Positions 25,912 through 34,704 of a stretch of 64,000 nt of DNA are shown piece after piece. This DNA comes from Mucilaginibacter flavidus (lineage in GTDB: Bacteria; Bacteroidota; Bacteroidia; Sphingobacteriales; Sphingobacteriaceae): the NCBI RefSeq assembly GCF_024055575.1, contig NZ_JAMXOE010000007.1, forward strand, positions 1-64,000. The letters run 5' to 3'. Each line of letters begins with the position of its first letter. The first letter of the stretch is position 1. Below the pieces are notes generated by a model. That model ran no database searches, was not told the origin of the DNA, and was given only the letters and a program-made list of their open reading frames with translations. The translations under genes and the position numbers were made by a program.

Positions 25912-26610
25912 ATGGGAAGAGATTTAACAATTGAATTTCAGACGATAATAAAAACAGTTGTGTCGCCGCTTTTAAAAAGACGGGGATTTAAAAAGAAAAA
26001 TTTTAATTATAACCGCGCAATCAACGGATTAGTTCAATCAATTAATATTCAAAGAAGTCAATATAATCATAGCGAAAGTATTTCGTTTACCATAAACCTT
26101 GGATTTTATAATAGTCGAATATTTCAGATATCAAAAAATAGGTTAGAACCCCAATTCGTGACTTCAGACAATTGCTTCGTTTGGGGCAGGAGCGGCATGT
26201 TAATTTATAATAAAGATTACTGGTATAAACTTAATTTAAATGACAGTTATAATTTGGTGTTACTGCAAGTTGAGAATGATTTTAATAATCACATAATTCC
26301 GTTATTTGCAAAATTGGATACCTTAACTTCGATCATCGAATTTTCACGAATTGACTATGAGAATCGACCATTTAGGCTAATTGCAAACATTGATGAGGTG
26401 TCAATTTTAGAATTAGAATATGGTGATTTTGATAGAGGTAAAGATATTTTAAGTAAAGAGTATAATAAAGCAATTATCCCGAAATCGACAAAACATACGA
26501 CTGTCTATCCTGACGGCCGTGAAGAAATAAGGTGGTCTGAGCCAGGCGTGAATAAGTTCCATATTGAGTTACTGCAGCGGATAGCCAATAATTACGGCGT
26601 AGAATTGTAG
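25912..26610 (+). CDS. DUF4304 domain protein
   Basis: A 232-residue protein with the DUF4304 pattern: VSPLLKRRGFKKKNFNYNR (~17-35), INIQRSQYNHSESISFTINLGFY (~45, read in parts) and a C-terminal GREEIRWSEPG. The family has no assigned biochemical role. Some members occur near toxin immunity or polymorphic-toxin loci. The gene is clearly more AT-rich than the genes on both sides, which hints at recent acquisition. It starts 37 bases after the HAD gene. Confidence 0.75.
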   Translation: MGRDLTIEFQTIIKTVVSPLLKRRGFKKKNFNYNRAINGLVQSINIQRSQYNHSESISFTINLGFYNSRIFQISKNRLEPQFVTSDNCFVWGRSGMLIYNKDYWYKLNLNDSYNLVLLQVENDFNNHIIPLFAKLDTLTSIIEFSRIDYENRPFRLIANIDEVSILELEYGDFDRGKDILSKEYNKAIIPKSTKHTTVYPDGREEIRWSEPGVNKFHIELLQRIANNYGVEL

Positions 26611-26700
26611 AGAGAAACAGAAAAATCAAATTTTTTAGCAGGTTATTTAAATAAAAACCTACCTTTAAAATTCAACCAATTTTATAATCGAACACCCAAA

Positions 26701-26714
26701 CCTGCTTAGGCAGG
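26701..26714 (+). promoter_or_regulatory. Hairpin next to the GH43 start codon
   Basis: CCTGC TTAG GCAGG forms a 5-bp GC-rich stem-loop that ends 8 bases before the start codon at 26723. It would cover the ribosome landing site if formed. Confidence 0.3.
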
Positions 26715-26722
26715 CCGCCTTT

Positions 26723-27760
26723 ATGAAAAAACTTTTAAGTGTACTTTTAACAGTTCTGCTTTTTAATACTGCTTTTGCGCAAACTCATAAAGGTGAATTC
26801 ACTAACCCGTTACTTCATTCAGGCGCCGACCCCTGGGTTATTTTTCACGGAGGGTATTATTACTATACAAATTCAATGGGCAGTAAACTGATCCTGTATG
26901 AAACAAAAAATATGGCTGATTTGAAATCGGCACCGAATAAAACCATCTGGACGCCGCCGGCCGGCACCATGTATTCAAAAGAACTTTGGGCGCCCGAACT
27001 GCACTTTATCAACCATAAATGGTATATGTATTTTGCTGCTGATGACGGCGATAACGACCATCACCGTATTTACGTGCTGGAAAATCCATCTGCCGATCCC
27101 ATGCAGGGCGATTGGACTTTTAAAGGAAAGGTGGGCGACGAAACCAATAAATGGGCCATTGATGTTTCTGTATTTGAAAATAAAGGCAAACTATACATGA
27201 TTTGGGCCGGCTGGGAAGGCGATAAGAACGGTGAACAGGATATCTACATCGCGCAGCTAAAGAATCCGTGGACAATCGGCAGTAAACGGGTTAAAATATC
27301 GAGCCCGAAATACGACTGGGAAAAATACGGCGACCTGGGCGAAAAGAGCAACCCGCCGCATGTAAATGTAAATGAAGGCCCGGAGATTTTAAAACACGGA
27401 AACAGGCTGTTCTTAATATATTCTGCTAGTGGCTGCTGGACAGACTATTATGCATTAGGAATGCTAAGCACATCGGCAAATAAAAACCTGCTTGATTCCG
27501 CGTCGTGGGCGAAATCGGATACGCCGGTTTTTAAACAATCCATCGCCAATAAAGTGTACGCACCGGGGCATAACTCGTTTTTTAAGTCGGCCGATGGCAA
27601 GCAGGATTGGATAATTTACCACGCCAATTCGCAGCCGGGGCAGGGGTGCGGCAAAGAACGCTCGCCGCGGATGCAGCAATTTATGTGGAATAAGGATGGT
27701 TCGCCAAATTTTGGTATGCCGGTTAAAGAGGGTGTTTATTTAAAAGCACCATCGCAATAG
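26723..27760 (+). CDS. Secreted GH43-family glycosidase (arabinosidase-like)
   Basis: A 345-residue protein with signal peptide (MKKLLSVLLTVLLFNTAFAQ) and the five-bladed GH43 propeller: catalytic base Asp in HSGADPWVIFHGGYYYY (~28-44), KELWAPELHFINHKWYMYF (~90-108), pKa-modulating Asp in KWAIDVSVFENKGKLYMIW (~148-166), and the general acid Glu in NVNEGPEILKHG (~215). GH43 enzymes with these motifs are mainly alpha-L-arabinofuranosidases, arabinanases or beta-xylosidases. It is the first of three genes with short spacing. Confidence 0.9.
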   Translation: MKKLLSVLLTVLLFNTAFAQTHKGEFTNPLLHSGADPWVIFHGGYYYYTNSMGSKLILYETKNMADLKSAPNKTIWTPPAGTMYSKELWAPELHFINHKWYMYFAADDGDNDHHRIYVLENPSADPMQGDWTFKGKVGDETNKWAIDVSVFENKGKLYMIWAGWEGDKNGEQDIYIAQLKNPWTIGSKRVKISSPKYDWEKYGDLGEKSNPPHVNVNEGPEILKHGNRLFLIYSASGCWTDYYALGMLSTSANKNLLDSASWAKSDTPVFKQSIANKVYAPGHNSFFKSADGKQDWIIYHANSQPGQGCGKERSPRMQQFMWNKDGSPNFGMPVKEGVYLKAPSQ

Positions 27761-27766
27761 AGAATT

Positions 27767-28831
27767 ATGAAAATAAAAAATGTATTGATTGCGGGTTTAA
27801 TGCTGTTGAGCAGCGCCGCCAGTATCGCCCAAAAGCCACCTGTTCCGGGTTTATGGTCTGTTGAAAAAGCCAACGCCTGGTATGCGCAGCACAAATGGAT
27901 AAATGGTGCTAATTTTACGCCCAGCACAGCCATTAATCAGCTGGAAATGTGGCAGGCTGATACATTTGACCCCACAACGATTGACCGTGAGTTGGGTTAT
28001 GCCGAAGGTATCGGTATGAACACCATGCGTGTGTTTCTGCACAGCGTGGTATGGAAAGAAGACCCTGCCGGCTTTAAAACACGGATAAATAAATACCTCG
28101 CCATAGCTGATAAACACCACATACAAACCATTTTTGTGTTTTTTGATGACTGCTGGAACCCCAACGCGCATCCCGGTAAGCAGCCGGACCCAAAGCCGGG
28201 TATCCACAATTCTGGCTGGATGCAGGATCCCGGCGTGCCGCTTACCAACCCCGCGCAATATGCTGGTCTGCAAATTTATGTTAATGATATATTGACCACC
28301 TTTAAACACGACAAACGGATATTATTGTGGGATTTATACAATGAACCTGGCAATGGCGATAAAAATAAAATAGCGGCCACGCTTTTGGCTAAGGTGTTCG
28401 CGTGGGCGCATGCTATACGGCCCGACCAGCCGGTAAGTGCCGGCGTTTGGAACCAGGACCTGAAAGAACTTAACCAGGTACAGGTTGAAAATTCGGATGT
28501 AATAACTTATCATAATTACGAAACCCCCGACATGCACCAGCACGAAATTGACTTTTTAAAACTTTACCAGCGCCCATTAATTTGTACCGAATACATGGCT
28601 CGTCCGCGTAACAGTACCTTTGAAAATACGATGCCGATGCTGAAAAAGGATAATGTAGGCGCTATAAACTGGGGTTTTGTAAGCGGTAAAACCAATACCA
28701 TTTATGCCTGGGATACCCCAATGCCTGACGGCAGCGAACCGAAAGTTTGGTTTCATGATATTTTCCGCAAGGATGGAACACCATACAAACAGGAAGAAGT
28801 TGCCCTGATAAAGCAATTAAACGATAAATAA
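27767..28831 (+). CDS. Secreted GH5-like (clan GH-A) glycosidase
   Basis: A 354-residue protein with signal peptide (to ASIAQ) and a (beta/alpha)8 clan GH-A pattern: WINGANFTPSTAINQLEMW (~44), MNTMRVFLHSVVW (~85), acid/base Glu in LLWDLYNEPGNGD (~187) and nucleophile Glu in RPLICTEYMARP (~273). The closest broad group is GH5/cellulase-like '1,4-beta-xylanase' proteins of Bacteroidota. The substrate is inferred to be hemicellulose. It begins 6 bases after the GH43 stop, so the two act together. Confidence 0.85.
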   Translation: MKIKNVLIAGLMLLSSAASIAQKPPVPGLWSVEKANAWYAQHKWINGANFTPSTAINQLEMWQADTFDPTTIDRELGYAEGIGMNTMRVFLHSVVWKEDPAGFKTRINKYLAIADKHHIQTIFVFFDDCWNPNAHPGKQPDPKPGIHNSGWMQDPGVPLTNPAQYAGLQIYVNDILTTFKHDKRILLWDLYNEPGNGDKNKIAATLLAKVFAWAHAIRPDQPVSAGVWNQDLKELNQVQVENSDVITYHNYETPDMHQHEIDFLKLYQRPLICTEYMARPRNSTFENTMPMLKKDNVGAINWGFVSGKTNTIYAWDTPMPDGSEPKVWFHDIFRKDGTPYKQEEVALIKQLNDK

Positions 28832-28873
28832 ATACTAACCTTAACAAAACCAAATAACTAAATTAGCAGCCCT

Positions 28874-30049
28874 ATGAATCTTATTAAAAACATTTCAGCA
28901 ATTATATTGCCTGCCTGCATTTTTACGATGGCAGCCTGCAATCAATCATCAACCGATAAAAAAACAACCACTATGACCGACAGTACAACACATGCTGCCT
29001 TGCCGGATACCGCGGCTTATTCAAAAACTATTAACGGGAAACAAACACACCTTTATATTTTAAAAAATAAGCACGGCATGCAGGCTGCTATAACCAACTA
29101 TGGCGGCAGGGTTGTAAGTATTTTAGTTCCTGATAAAGCCGGTAAGATGACAGATGTTGTATTGGGATTTGACAGTGTGGGTGGTTTTGTTCATTCAACC
29201 GAGCGTTATTATGGGGCAACCATAGGCCGTTACGGTAACCGGATTGCGAAGGGTAAATTTAAGATTGACGGTAAGGAATACCAATCGAGCACCAACAATG
29301 CGCCAAATATGCTGCATGGAGGTAAAAACGGTTTCCAGGAAATGGTTTGGGATGGCAAACAAATTGATTCGACCACTTTAGAACTGACTTATCTTTCGAA
29401 AGATATGGAAGAGGGCTTTCCCGGAAATCTGAAAGTGAAAGTAACCTATTCGCTTACCGATGATAATTCTTTTAAATGTGAATACGAAGCCACTACCGAT
29501 AAAACAACAGTAGTGAATTTAACCAACCACGCATTTTTTAACCTGAACGGCGAAAGCAGCGGAACTATTTTAAACCATACTTTACAGGTTGACGCTGATA
29601 ACTATATCCCGGTTGACTCAACCCTTATTCCGTTTGGCAAAATAGTAACCGTTGCCAACACACCGTTTGACTTCCGTAAACCAACAGCAATAGGCGCGCG
29701 CATTAACGATGATAACGTGCAGCTAAAAAACGGTAAAGGCTACGACCATAATTTCGTGTTGAACAAACATGATATGAAAACCCCGATTGCCGCCATCACC
29801 GGCGACAAAAGCGGTGTAAAAATGGAAATATTTACTGAAGAGCCCGGGCTGCAGTTTTACAGCGGTAACTTTATGAAGGGCGCCAATGCGATGAAGAATG
29901 GCAAAAAAGATGAATTCCGCACTTCATTCGCGCTTGAAACACAACATTATCCCGATTCACCAAATCAGCCTTCGTTCCCGTCAACATTGTTGAAACCGGG
30001 GCAGGTTTATAAAACGCAATCGATTTATAAGTTTTCGGTGGTTAAGTAA
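28874..30049 (+). CDS. galM: Aldose 1-epimerase lipoprotein
   Basis: A 391-residue mutarotase: lipoprotein signal (lipobox MAA-C22) and a Thr/Lys-rich tether, then the aldose epimerase domain with ITNYGGRVVSILVPD (~72), ERYYGATIGRYGNRIAKGKF (~112), NLTNHAFFNLNGE (~215, catalytic His) and EEPGLQFYSGNF (~320, catalytic Glu). It interconverts alpha and beta anomers of a free sugar, here in the periplasm. Next to GH43 and GH5-like enzymes it is likely to process arabinose, galactose or xylose released by them. Confidence 0.92.
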   Translation: MNLIKNISAIILPACIFTMAACNQSSTDKKTTTMTDSTTHAALPDTAAYSKTINGKQTHLYILKNKHGMQAAITNYGGRVVSILVPDKAGKMTDVVLGFDSVGGFVHSTERYYGATIGRYGNRIAKGKFKIDGKEYQSSTNNAPNMLHGGKNGFQEMVWDGKQIDSTTLELTYLSKDMEEGFPGNLKVKVTYSLTDDNSFKCEYEATTDKTTVVNLTNHAFFNLNGESSGTILNHTLQVDADNYIPVDSTLIPFGKIVTVANTPFDFRKPTAIGARINDDNVQLKNGKGYDHNFVLNKHDMKTPIAAITGDKSGVKMEIFTEEPGLQFYSGNFMKGANAMKNGKKDEFRTSFALETQHYPDSPNQPSFPSTLLKPGQVYKTQSIYKFSVVK

Positions 30050-30056
30050 ACCAATT

Positions 30057-30095
30057 AAAAAAAGCAGCATCGTCATTGGGCAATGCTGCTTTTTT
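30057..30095. terminator. Bidirectional terminator
   Basis: AAAAAAAGCAGCAT and ATGCTGCTTTTTT pair around a 14-base loop, with A and T runs on both sides. It can end the sugar operon (plus strand) and the CocE gene (minus strand), whose stop is 4 bases away. Confidence 0.88.
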
Positions 30096-30098
30096 GTT

Positions 30099-32366
30099 TT
30101 ATCGCATCACCGGCACATTAATAAAACTATCGTTCCCCCACCATATCTTCAGGGGTCCGCCGGCGTCTTTAATAGTTTCTTCACTTACATCTTTACCGGT
30201 TCCATAATTAACCTGGGCAAACGGGTTTTTATCTATGTTTAAAACAACCAGTAACCTGCTGCCTTTGCTTAGCCGCTTGCTCACCATGCGGGTACGGGTA
30301 AATGATATAGTTTCTTTAACACCCGGGTGCAATAAGCGGCGTACGCTCGCATCTTTAGCATAGCTCGCACGGCCTAAGTAATAGGAAAGTTCAAAACAAT
30401 CGCCGTTGGGCATCACTTCGTAAAGCACCACGCCGATATCCATATCTTTTTTATTGATGATGGCTTTTAGTTCGCCTGTAAATATGCCATTAACCTGTAT
30501 GGGCTTATCAAACGGCTTGCTGATGAAGAACAAGCCATTGCTGCGGTCAAGTCGCTTTTTAATGATAGGGTCGGGGTAATAATCGTTATTAGAAGTCGTG
30601 CGATCGGCAAGATTAACTTCCTGGTACAGCGAAGCTGGTTTGACCGGCTTCTTATCAACCATCAGGTAGTTGCTGTCGGCTTTAATGTTGGTGAGGTATA
30701 GCTTTAGGGTACTGTTGTACATTTTATCTAATGATGGTGCGTGTTGCCAAACATTGGCGCCCATCACTTCGTAATTTATTTTATCCTTTAAAATCGCGGG
30801 CTTTTTGCGGCCTTTCAGTATGTAATCAAACCATTCGAAAGTAATATCCCTGGTATGCATCGGCGCCACCGGATCGAGATGATAATCTCTTAAAACCGCT
30901 GTGCCGCCTTGCTGTGTACCAAAATGGTCGTATGGCCCTATAATTAGGTAATGGTTGGCTTTCGGGTTGTATTTATAATGATCCAGCAAATACTGCATCC
31001 CCGAAATCTGCCCGTCATCATAGTATCCTTCAAAAGTTAGCACCGGTATATTTATTTTGGCGAAGTCTGTTTTATAAGGCACCATAGCCTGCCAGTATTT
31101 ATCGAACGAGGGATGTTTTAGCCATTTTTGCAGCCACGGGTTTGGTGTGCCGTCAATACTATCGATTTTATTGAATGCGGCCCCACTGTTGTACCAGTTA
31201 TTGCGGAGGTTGTTCCAGCGCTGGTTGTCGTTATTTACTGCATCGTCGGTGTATTTGTTGTTGGTTACATAAAAAGCCCATTGGTAATTTACATTCAGGA
31301 AGATGTTATTTTCCATAGGTACGCCTTGCCCCGGTATGGCTGCCACATAAGGCACTATGGTTTTAAGGGCTTTGTTCATGTGTTTTGTTGCCGCCCATTG
31401 TGCAAAGCCCGAATAGCTGCCGCCGTACATGCCCACTTTGCCATTACTCCAGGGTTGAGCGGCTATCCAGTTAATTACCGTGTTTACGTCTTCATTCTCA
31501 TGCTCGTAAGGTTCGATGGGGCCGGGGCTTAGCCTTTTGCCGCGCGTGTCGGCTACAATCCCAACGTAACCACGAGCGGCTGCGTTCTTTGCTTCGTACA
31601 AACTTCGCTCAAGGTTTGAGTAAATAAAAAACAGCATTACGGCCGGCTGCGGTATATTAATGCCTTTTTTCCGAACCACCACAGCTGAGAGTACTACTCC
31701 GTTTTTCGCTTTTATAAAAACACTATCCTGTATAATGTAACGGCGGTTATCGTCAGCCTTTTGTATCGTTTTGCTAAGCGGTTCTATGTTTTCAAGAACG
31801 TGCATGAGATTGTAGGTTTTGCAAAGTTCAATCGCATCTTTAATATCCAGGCTATCCTTTTGTTGTTGTTTAACTAACCCGCTTTTAAAGTCTGATTTTA
31901 AGTCGCTTATCCCACTTCTGCTGGTGAACGAAAACGATAACGAAACCGCGCTTTTATCATCCAGCGTTCTGAAAAAGTCCCCGGCCAAACCATAAAATGA
32001 TTGCTTAAACGGAATTCCGTTGGTTTGTTTTGCGAGTTCGGCTTGGCAGAATAATTCGTATTGTGCATATAATACGGTGGGGTACTGCGTGCCATCGGTT
32101 TTTGCAATTTGGCGTAATGCGGCTATGCTGTTTAGCGCCTCAGTATATTTACCGGCAATAATTTGGAGCTTAAATAAATTATCGAGGTGGGCTTTTTTAT
32201 CGTCGTTTGTTTGATATTGGTTAATCACCTCATTTGCCAAAACCTGCATTTGTTTGGCAATAGCAATGCTATCGGTACTGTTTATTTGGGGGAAATAGAC
32301 GTTTTGCGCGCGACTGAAAGCGCTTATAATAAGGCATAGCAATGCCATACAGAGTTTCCTGTTCAT
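30099..32366 (-). CDS. Secreted CocE/NonD-family alpha/beta hydrolase
   Basis: A 755-residue protein with signal peptide (to SAFSRAQ) and a ~190-residue helical N-terminal region with no recognised family. The X-Pro dipeptidyl-peptidase/CocE hydrolase core follows: nucleophile Ser in GMYGGSYSGFAQW (~315), Asp in FEGYYDDGQISG (~449), His in IGPYDHFGTQQG (~480). The C-terminal beta-jelly-roll PepX_C domain (~540-755) includes YYLGRASYAKDASVRRLL. The family cleaves acyl or peptide bonds. The substrate is unknown. It is encoded just after the LytTR regulator on the same strand with a 28-base gap. Confidence 0.87.
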   Translation of the reverse strand: MNRKLCMALLCLIISAFSRAQNVYFPQINSTDSIAIAKQMQVLANEVINQYQTNDDKKAHLDNLFKLQIIAGKYTEALNSIAALRQIAKTDGTQYPTVLYAQYELFCQAELAKQTNGIPFKQSFYGLAGDFFRTLDDKSAVSLSFSFTSRSGISDLKSDFKSGLVKQQQKDSLDIKDAIELCKTYNLMHVLENIEPLSKTIQKADDNRRYIIQDSVFIKAKNGVVLSAVVVRKKGINIPQPAVMLFFIYSNLERSLYEAKNAAARGYVGIVADTRGKRLSPGPIEPYEHENEDVNTVINWIAAQPWSNGKVGMYGGSYSGFAQWAATKHMNKALKTIVPYVAAIPGQGVPMENNIFLNVNYQWAFYVTNNKYTDDAVNNDNQRWNNLRNNWYNSGAAFNKIDSIDGTPNPWLQKWLKHPSFDKYWQAMVPYKTDFAKINIPVLTFEGYYDDGQISGMQYLLDHYKYNPKANHYLIIGPYDHFGTQQGGTAVLRDYHLDPVAPMHTRDITFEWFDYILKGRKKPAILKDKINYEVMGANVWQHAPSLDKMYNSTLKLYLTNIKADSNYLMVDKKPVKPASLYQEVNLADRTTSNNDYYPDPIIKKRLDRSNGLFFISKPFDKPIQVNGIFTGELKAIINKKDMDIGVVLYEVMPNGDCFELSYYLGRASYAKDASVRRLLHPGVKETISFTRTRMVSKRLSKGSRLLVVLNIDKNPFAQVNYGTGKDVSEETIKDAGGPLKIWWGNDSFINVPVMR

Positions 32367-32394
32367 GATTTTTTTAATTAAATGTTGCTTTGAT

Positions 32395-33090
32395 TTATGT
32401 TTTCACCAGCTTTTTCAGCTTTACCGATTGCCGGTCGGATGCCTCGGGCGCATCGCCGGTTTTTAGTAATACTTTAAGTTTACCGCCTGGCAACGGTATT
32501 ATTTTATCGATATAATTAAGGTTGATGATCTGTGCCCTGTTCACCCGGAAAAACAAAGATTCATCAAGTTTTTGTTCCAGTAAATTTAATGAGGTTTTTA
32601 AAAACACATTTTTATCGTCAAAAAATAAGCGCGCATAATTATCCATCGACTCAATTAAATGCACTTTGTTCCAGCTGATAAAATGATATTGCTGCCTGTC
32701 TTTTACAAATATCCTGTCATCATTTTTTGAGACTGATTTCATTTTTAGCTGCTCCATCGCTTTTGCAAAACGTTCTTCGCGGATGGGTTTCATCAGGTAG
32801 TCAATTGCGCTTACTTCGAAGGCTTTTACGGCGTATTGGTCGTATGCGGTGGTAAATATCACCTGCGGTACATTTTCCAATGATTCCAGCAAATCAAATC
32901 CTGTTTTTTCCGGCATCTGGATATCCAGGAACAACAGATCAGGCTTTTTTATGTCGATTTGTTCCTTTGCATCATCTGCATTCTTTGCTTCGCCAATTAT
33001 TTCAACGTCCGGGTAGCTTTTCAATAAAAGCTTTATCTCCTCGCGGGCATTGCGTTCATCATCAATAATTAAAACTTTTAATTTTTTCAT
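32395..33090 (-). CDS. LytTR-family response regulator
   Basis: A 231-residue regulator: receiver domain with the acidic pair DDE (10-12), phospho-acceptor Asp56 in LLFLDIQMP and the conserved Lys in YLMKPIREER (~103), then a LytTR DNA-binding domain (about 130-231, with IESMDNYARLFF and RVNRAQIINLNYIDKI). Regulators of this type bind direct repeats upstream of target genes. The start codon overlaps the kinase stop by 4 bases (ATGA), which marks a coupled two-component pair. Confidence 0.93.
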   Translation of the reverse strand: MKKLKVLIIDDERNAREEIKLLLKSYPDVEIIGEAKNADDAKEQIDIKKPDLLFLDIQMPEKTGFDLLESLENVPQVIFTTAYDQYAVKAFEVSAIDYLMKPIREERFAKAMEQLKMKSVSKNDDRIFVKDRQQYHFISWNKVHLIESMDNYARLFFDDKNVFLKTSLNLLEQKLDESLFFRVNRAQIINLNYIDKIIPLPGGKLKVLLKTGDAPEASDRQSVKLKKLVKT

Positions 33091-34157
33091 GCTGACGGGA
33101 TGCTTATGGTGGCTAAAACAATATCATCCAGTTCGCCTGTTATAGCAAAAGTGGCGCGGCCTTTATATTCGAGCGCTAGTCGCTCTCTCAAATTTTTAAG
33201 ACCAACGCCATCGTCGCCGGCTTCTAAATTGCCTGGATTTTGCACTGTAATTTTAACAAAGCCCCCGGTTTTTTCCGCGCATATGGTAATCAACCCGCCG
33301 TCCTTTCTTTTGGCAATTCCGTGCTTTATTGCATTTTCGACGAGGGTTTGTATACAAAGTCGGGGGATTTGGATGGCGGTCAAATCATCATCAACGTTAA
33401 TTGCGAATTGCAGCCTTTCTTCAAATCTTAGTTTTTCCAGTTCAAGGTAGTCTTTAACCAAATTAATTTCGTCACGCAGGCTAATCTGCATTACTTCACC
33501 GTTGTAAAGGCTGGTACGCAACAGGTCCGACAGCAAATCAATCGCCCGCCTTGCCGATTTTGGGTTATCAATAACCAGCGCCTTGATATTATTTAATGAG
33601 TTGAACAAAAAGTGCGGGTTAAGCTGGGCCGATAAATTGCTCAATTGTGCCTCACGCGATATAATGGCCAATCGTGCATTTTCCTTGCTTGTCCGTATTT
33701 CCCGTTGTGCATAGTGATACATGTGATAAGCCAGTAACCAGATGGACATTAGCCTGGTGCCGCCTATAAAAATTGCTTCGGCATTTTGTCTGAAAAAATC
33801 AGCATAAGCTTCTGCGGGCGAGCGGAAAAACCACAACTGGAACAGGTACAGTTTAACAGTAGTTGCAAGCGTGTATGCAACGCCCATAACAACGGCGCCG
33901 GGGATAATGCGTTTAAGCAATTGCCCCAGGTTTAGGTTTTGGAAGTTATGCCTTAATGCATAATTGCGGTATAAATGTGTAAGCAAAATATAAATAACCA
34001 CATCGCTTATAAATTGTAGGGCGGCCAATAACCAGCTAAAGTGCGTACTGCGTGTGAACCCACGGTACTCCCAATACAGGGCTGCAACACTCCAGCCAAT
34101 AAACTGGCATTTCCAGTAAAGCGATATGTTTATTTTCGGGCTCAATTGTTGTTTCAA
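33087..34157 (-). CDS. LytS-type sensor histidine kinase
   Basis: A 356-residue membrane kinase: four hydrophobic segments within about residues 15-145, a short linker, then the His_kinase (PF06580) domain with phospho-acceptor His182 in SAQLNPHFLFNSLNN, the N-box LVENAIKHGI (~272) and a GVGLKNLRERL glycine box (~318). There is no separate periplasmic sensor domain, so the signal is probably sensed within the membrane. The neighbouring target could be the CocE hydrolase gene that follows the regulator. Confidence 0.93.
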   Translation of the reverse strand: MKQQLSPKINISLYWKCQFIGWSVAALYWEYRGFTRSTHFSWLLAALQFISDVVIYILLTHLYRNYALRHNFQNLNLGQLLKRIIPGAVVMGVAYTLATTVKLYLFQLWFFRSPAEAYADFFRQNAEAIFIGGTRLMSIWLLAYHMYHYAQREIRTSKENARLAIISREAQLSNLSAQLNPHFLFNSLNNIKALVIDNPKSARRAIDLLSDLLRTSLYNGEVMQISLRDEINLVKDYLELEKLRFEERLQFAINVDDDLTAIQIPRLCIQTLVENAIKHGIAKRKDGGLITICAEKTGGFVKITVQNPGNLEAGDDGVGLKNLRERLALEYKGRATFAITGELDDIVLATISIPSA

Positions 34158-34671
34158 CTAATATTTTAATCAAAGCAACGAAATTATTGGCAACTAGAAA
34201 GATAAAGTACAGGAGCGCGGTGTTTGGGGGATAGGCGGGGAGATATAGCTAAAATGACTACAATGAACGTTTTGCTGCGAAATTTGATTCAATAGCCACT
34301 GGATGTCGCCAAAATTTCACAAAAATGGCACTCAAAACAACCCGTTTAACACACCGTAAAACAACATTGATTTTAGAGTATATATATTATTGATTAACAG
34401 CTTTTTATAGCTATGCGATGTTCAGGTATTGATCCAGGTGGTGATCCAGGTCCTGTTCCAGGTAGCGTTACACTAAATAAAAACAAAAACCAAAACCAAA
34501 ACAAGTAGTAGAAGTAATAGCGTAATTGTGTTTTTTAGGATGATATTTTATCAAACAAATAAGCGCCTGAACACCCCTTGATGCTGTACAAATAAAGAAA
34601 AAAGTTGCGCCAAAAAAGAAAGTAATTATACACATTCACGGTATTTATGGTTTACTTTTTTTTATTTTTTG
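34158..34671. other. Spacer between divergent units, with a possible small peptide gene
   Basis: About 510 bases between the divergent kinase and BatA genes. It is AT-rich, with minus-strand boxes resembling TAnnTTnG near 34179-34186 and 34200-34210 for the kinase. Apart from the 31-codon frame at 34413-34508 no coding sequence is visible. A purine-rich tract with repeated CAAAAC units lies at 34478-34505. Confidence 0.5.
34413..34508 (+). CDS. Possible 31-residue peptide with PG-rich core (weak)
   Basis: An ATG-to-TAG frame of 31 codons. The product begins MRCS, has a repetitive core GIDPGGDPGPVPG, then SVTL and a tail NKNKNQNQNK encoded by the CAAAAC repeats. The core reflects direct repeats GATCCAGGTGGT/GATCCAGGTCCT/GTTCCAGGT in the DNA. 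No ribosome-binding site is obvious and no promoter with good spacing was found. It may be a small secreted or signalling-type peptide, or simply a repeat that happens to be open. Confidence 0.25.
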   Translation: MRCSGIDPGGDPGPVPGSVTLNKNKNQNQNK

Positions 34672-34679
34672 TACTTTTG
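34672..34679 (+). promoter_or_regulatory. -7 box of the BatA-type gene
   Basis: TACTTTTG fits TAnnTTTG exactly. It is 26 bases before ATG 34705 and lies at an alternative in-frame start (34669), which argues for the downstream start codon. Confidence 0.55.
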
Positions 34680-34704
34680 TATAGTGCCAATCCCGCACAA
34701 TAGT

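Noticed and set aside
31128-31532. A 134-codon frame on the opposite strand of the CocE gene
   Set aside because: Fully inside a well-supported gene with clear domains; shadow frame.
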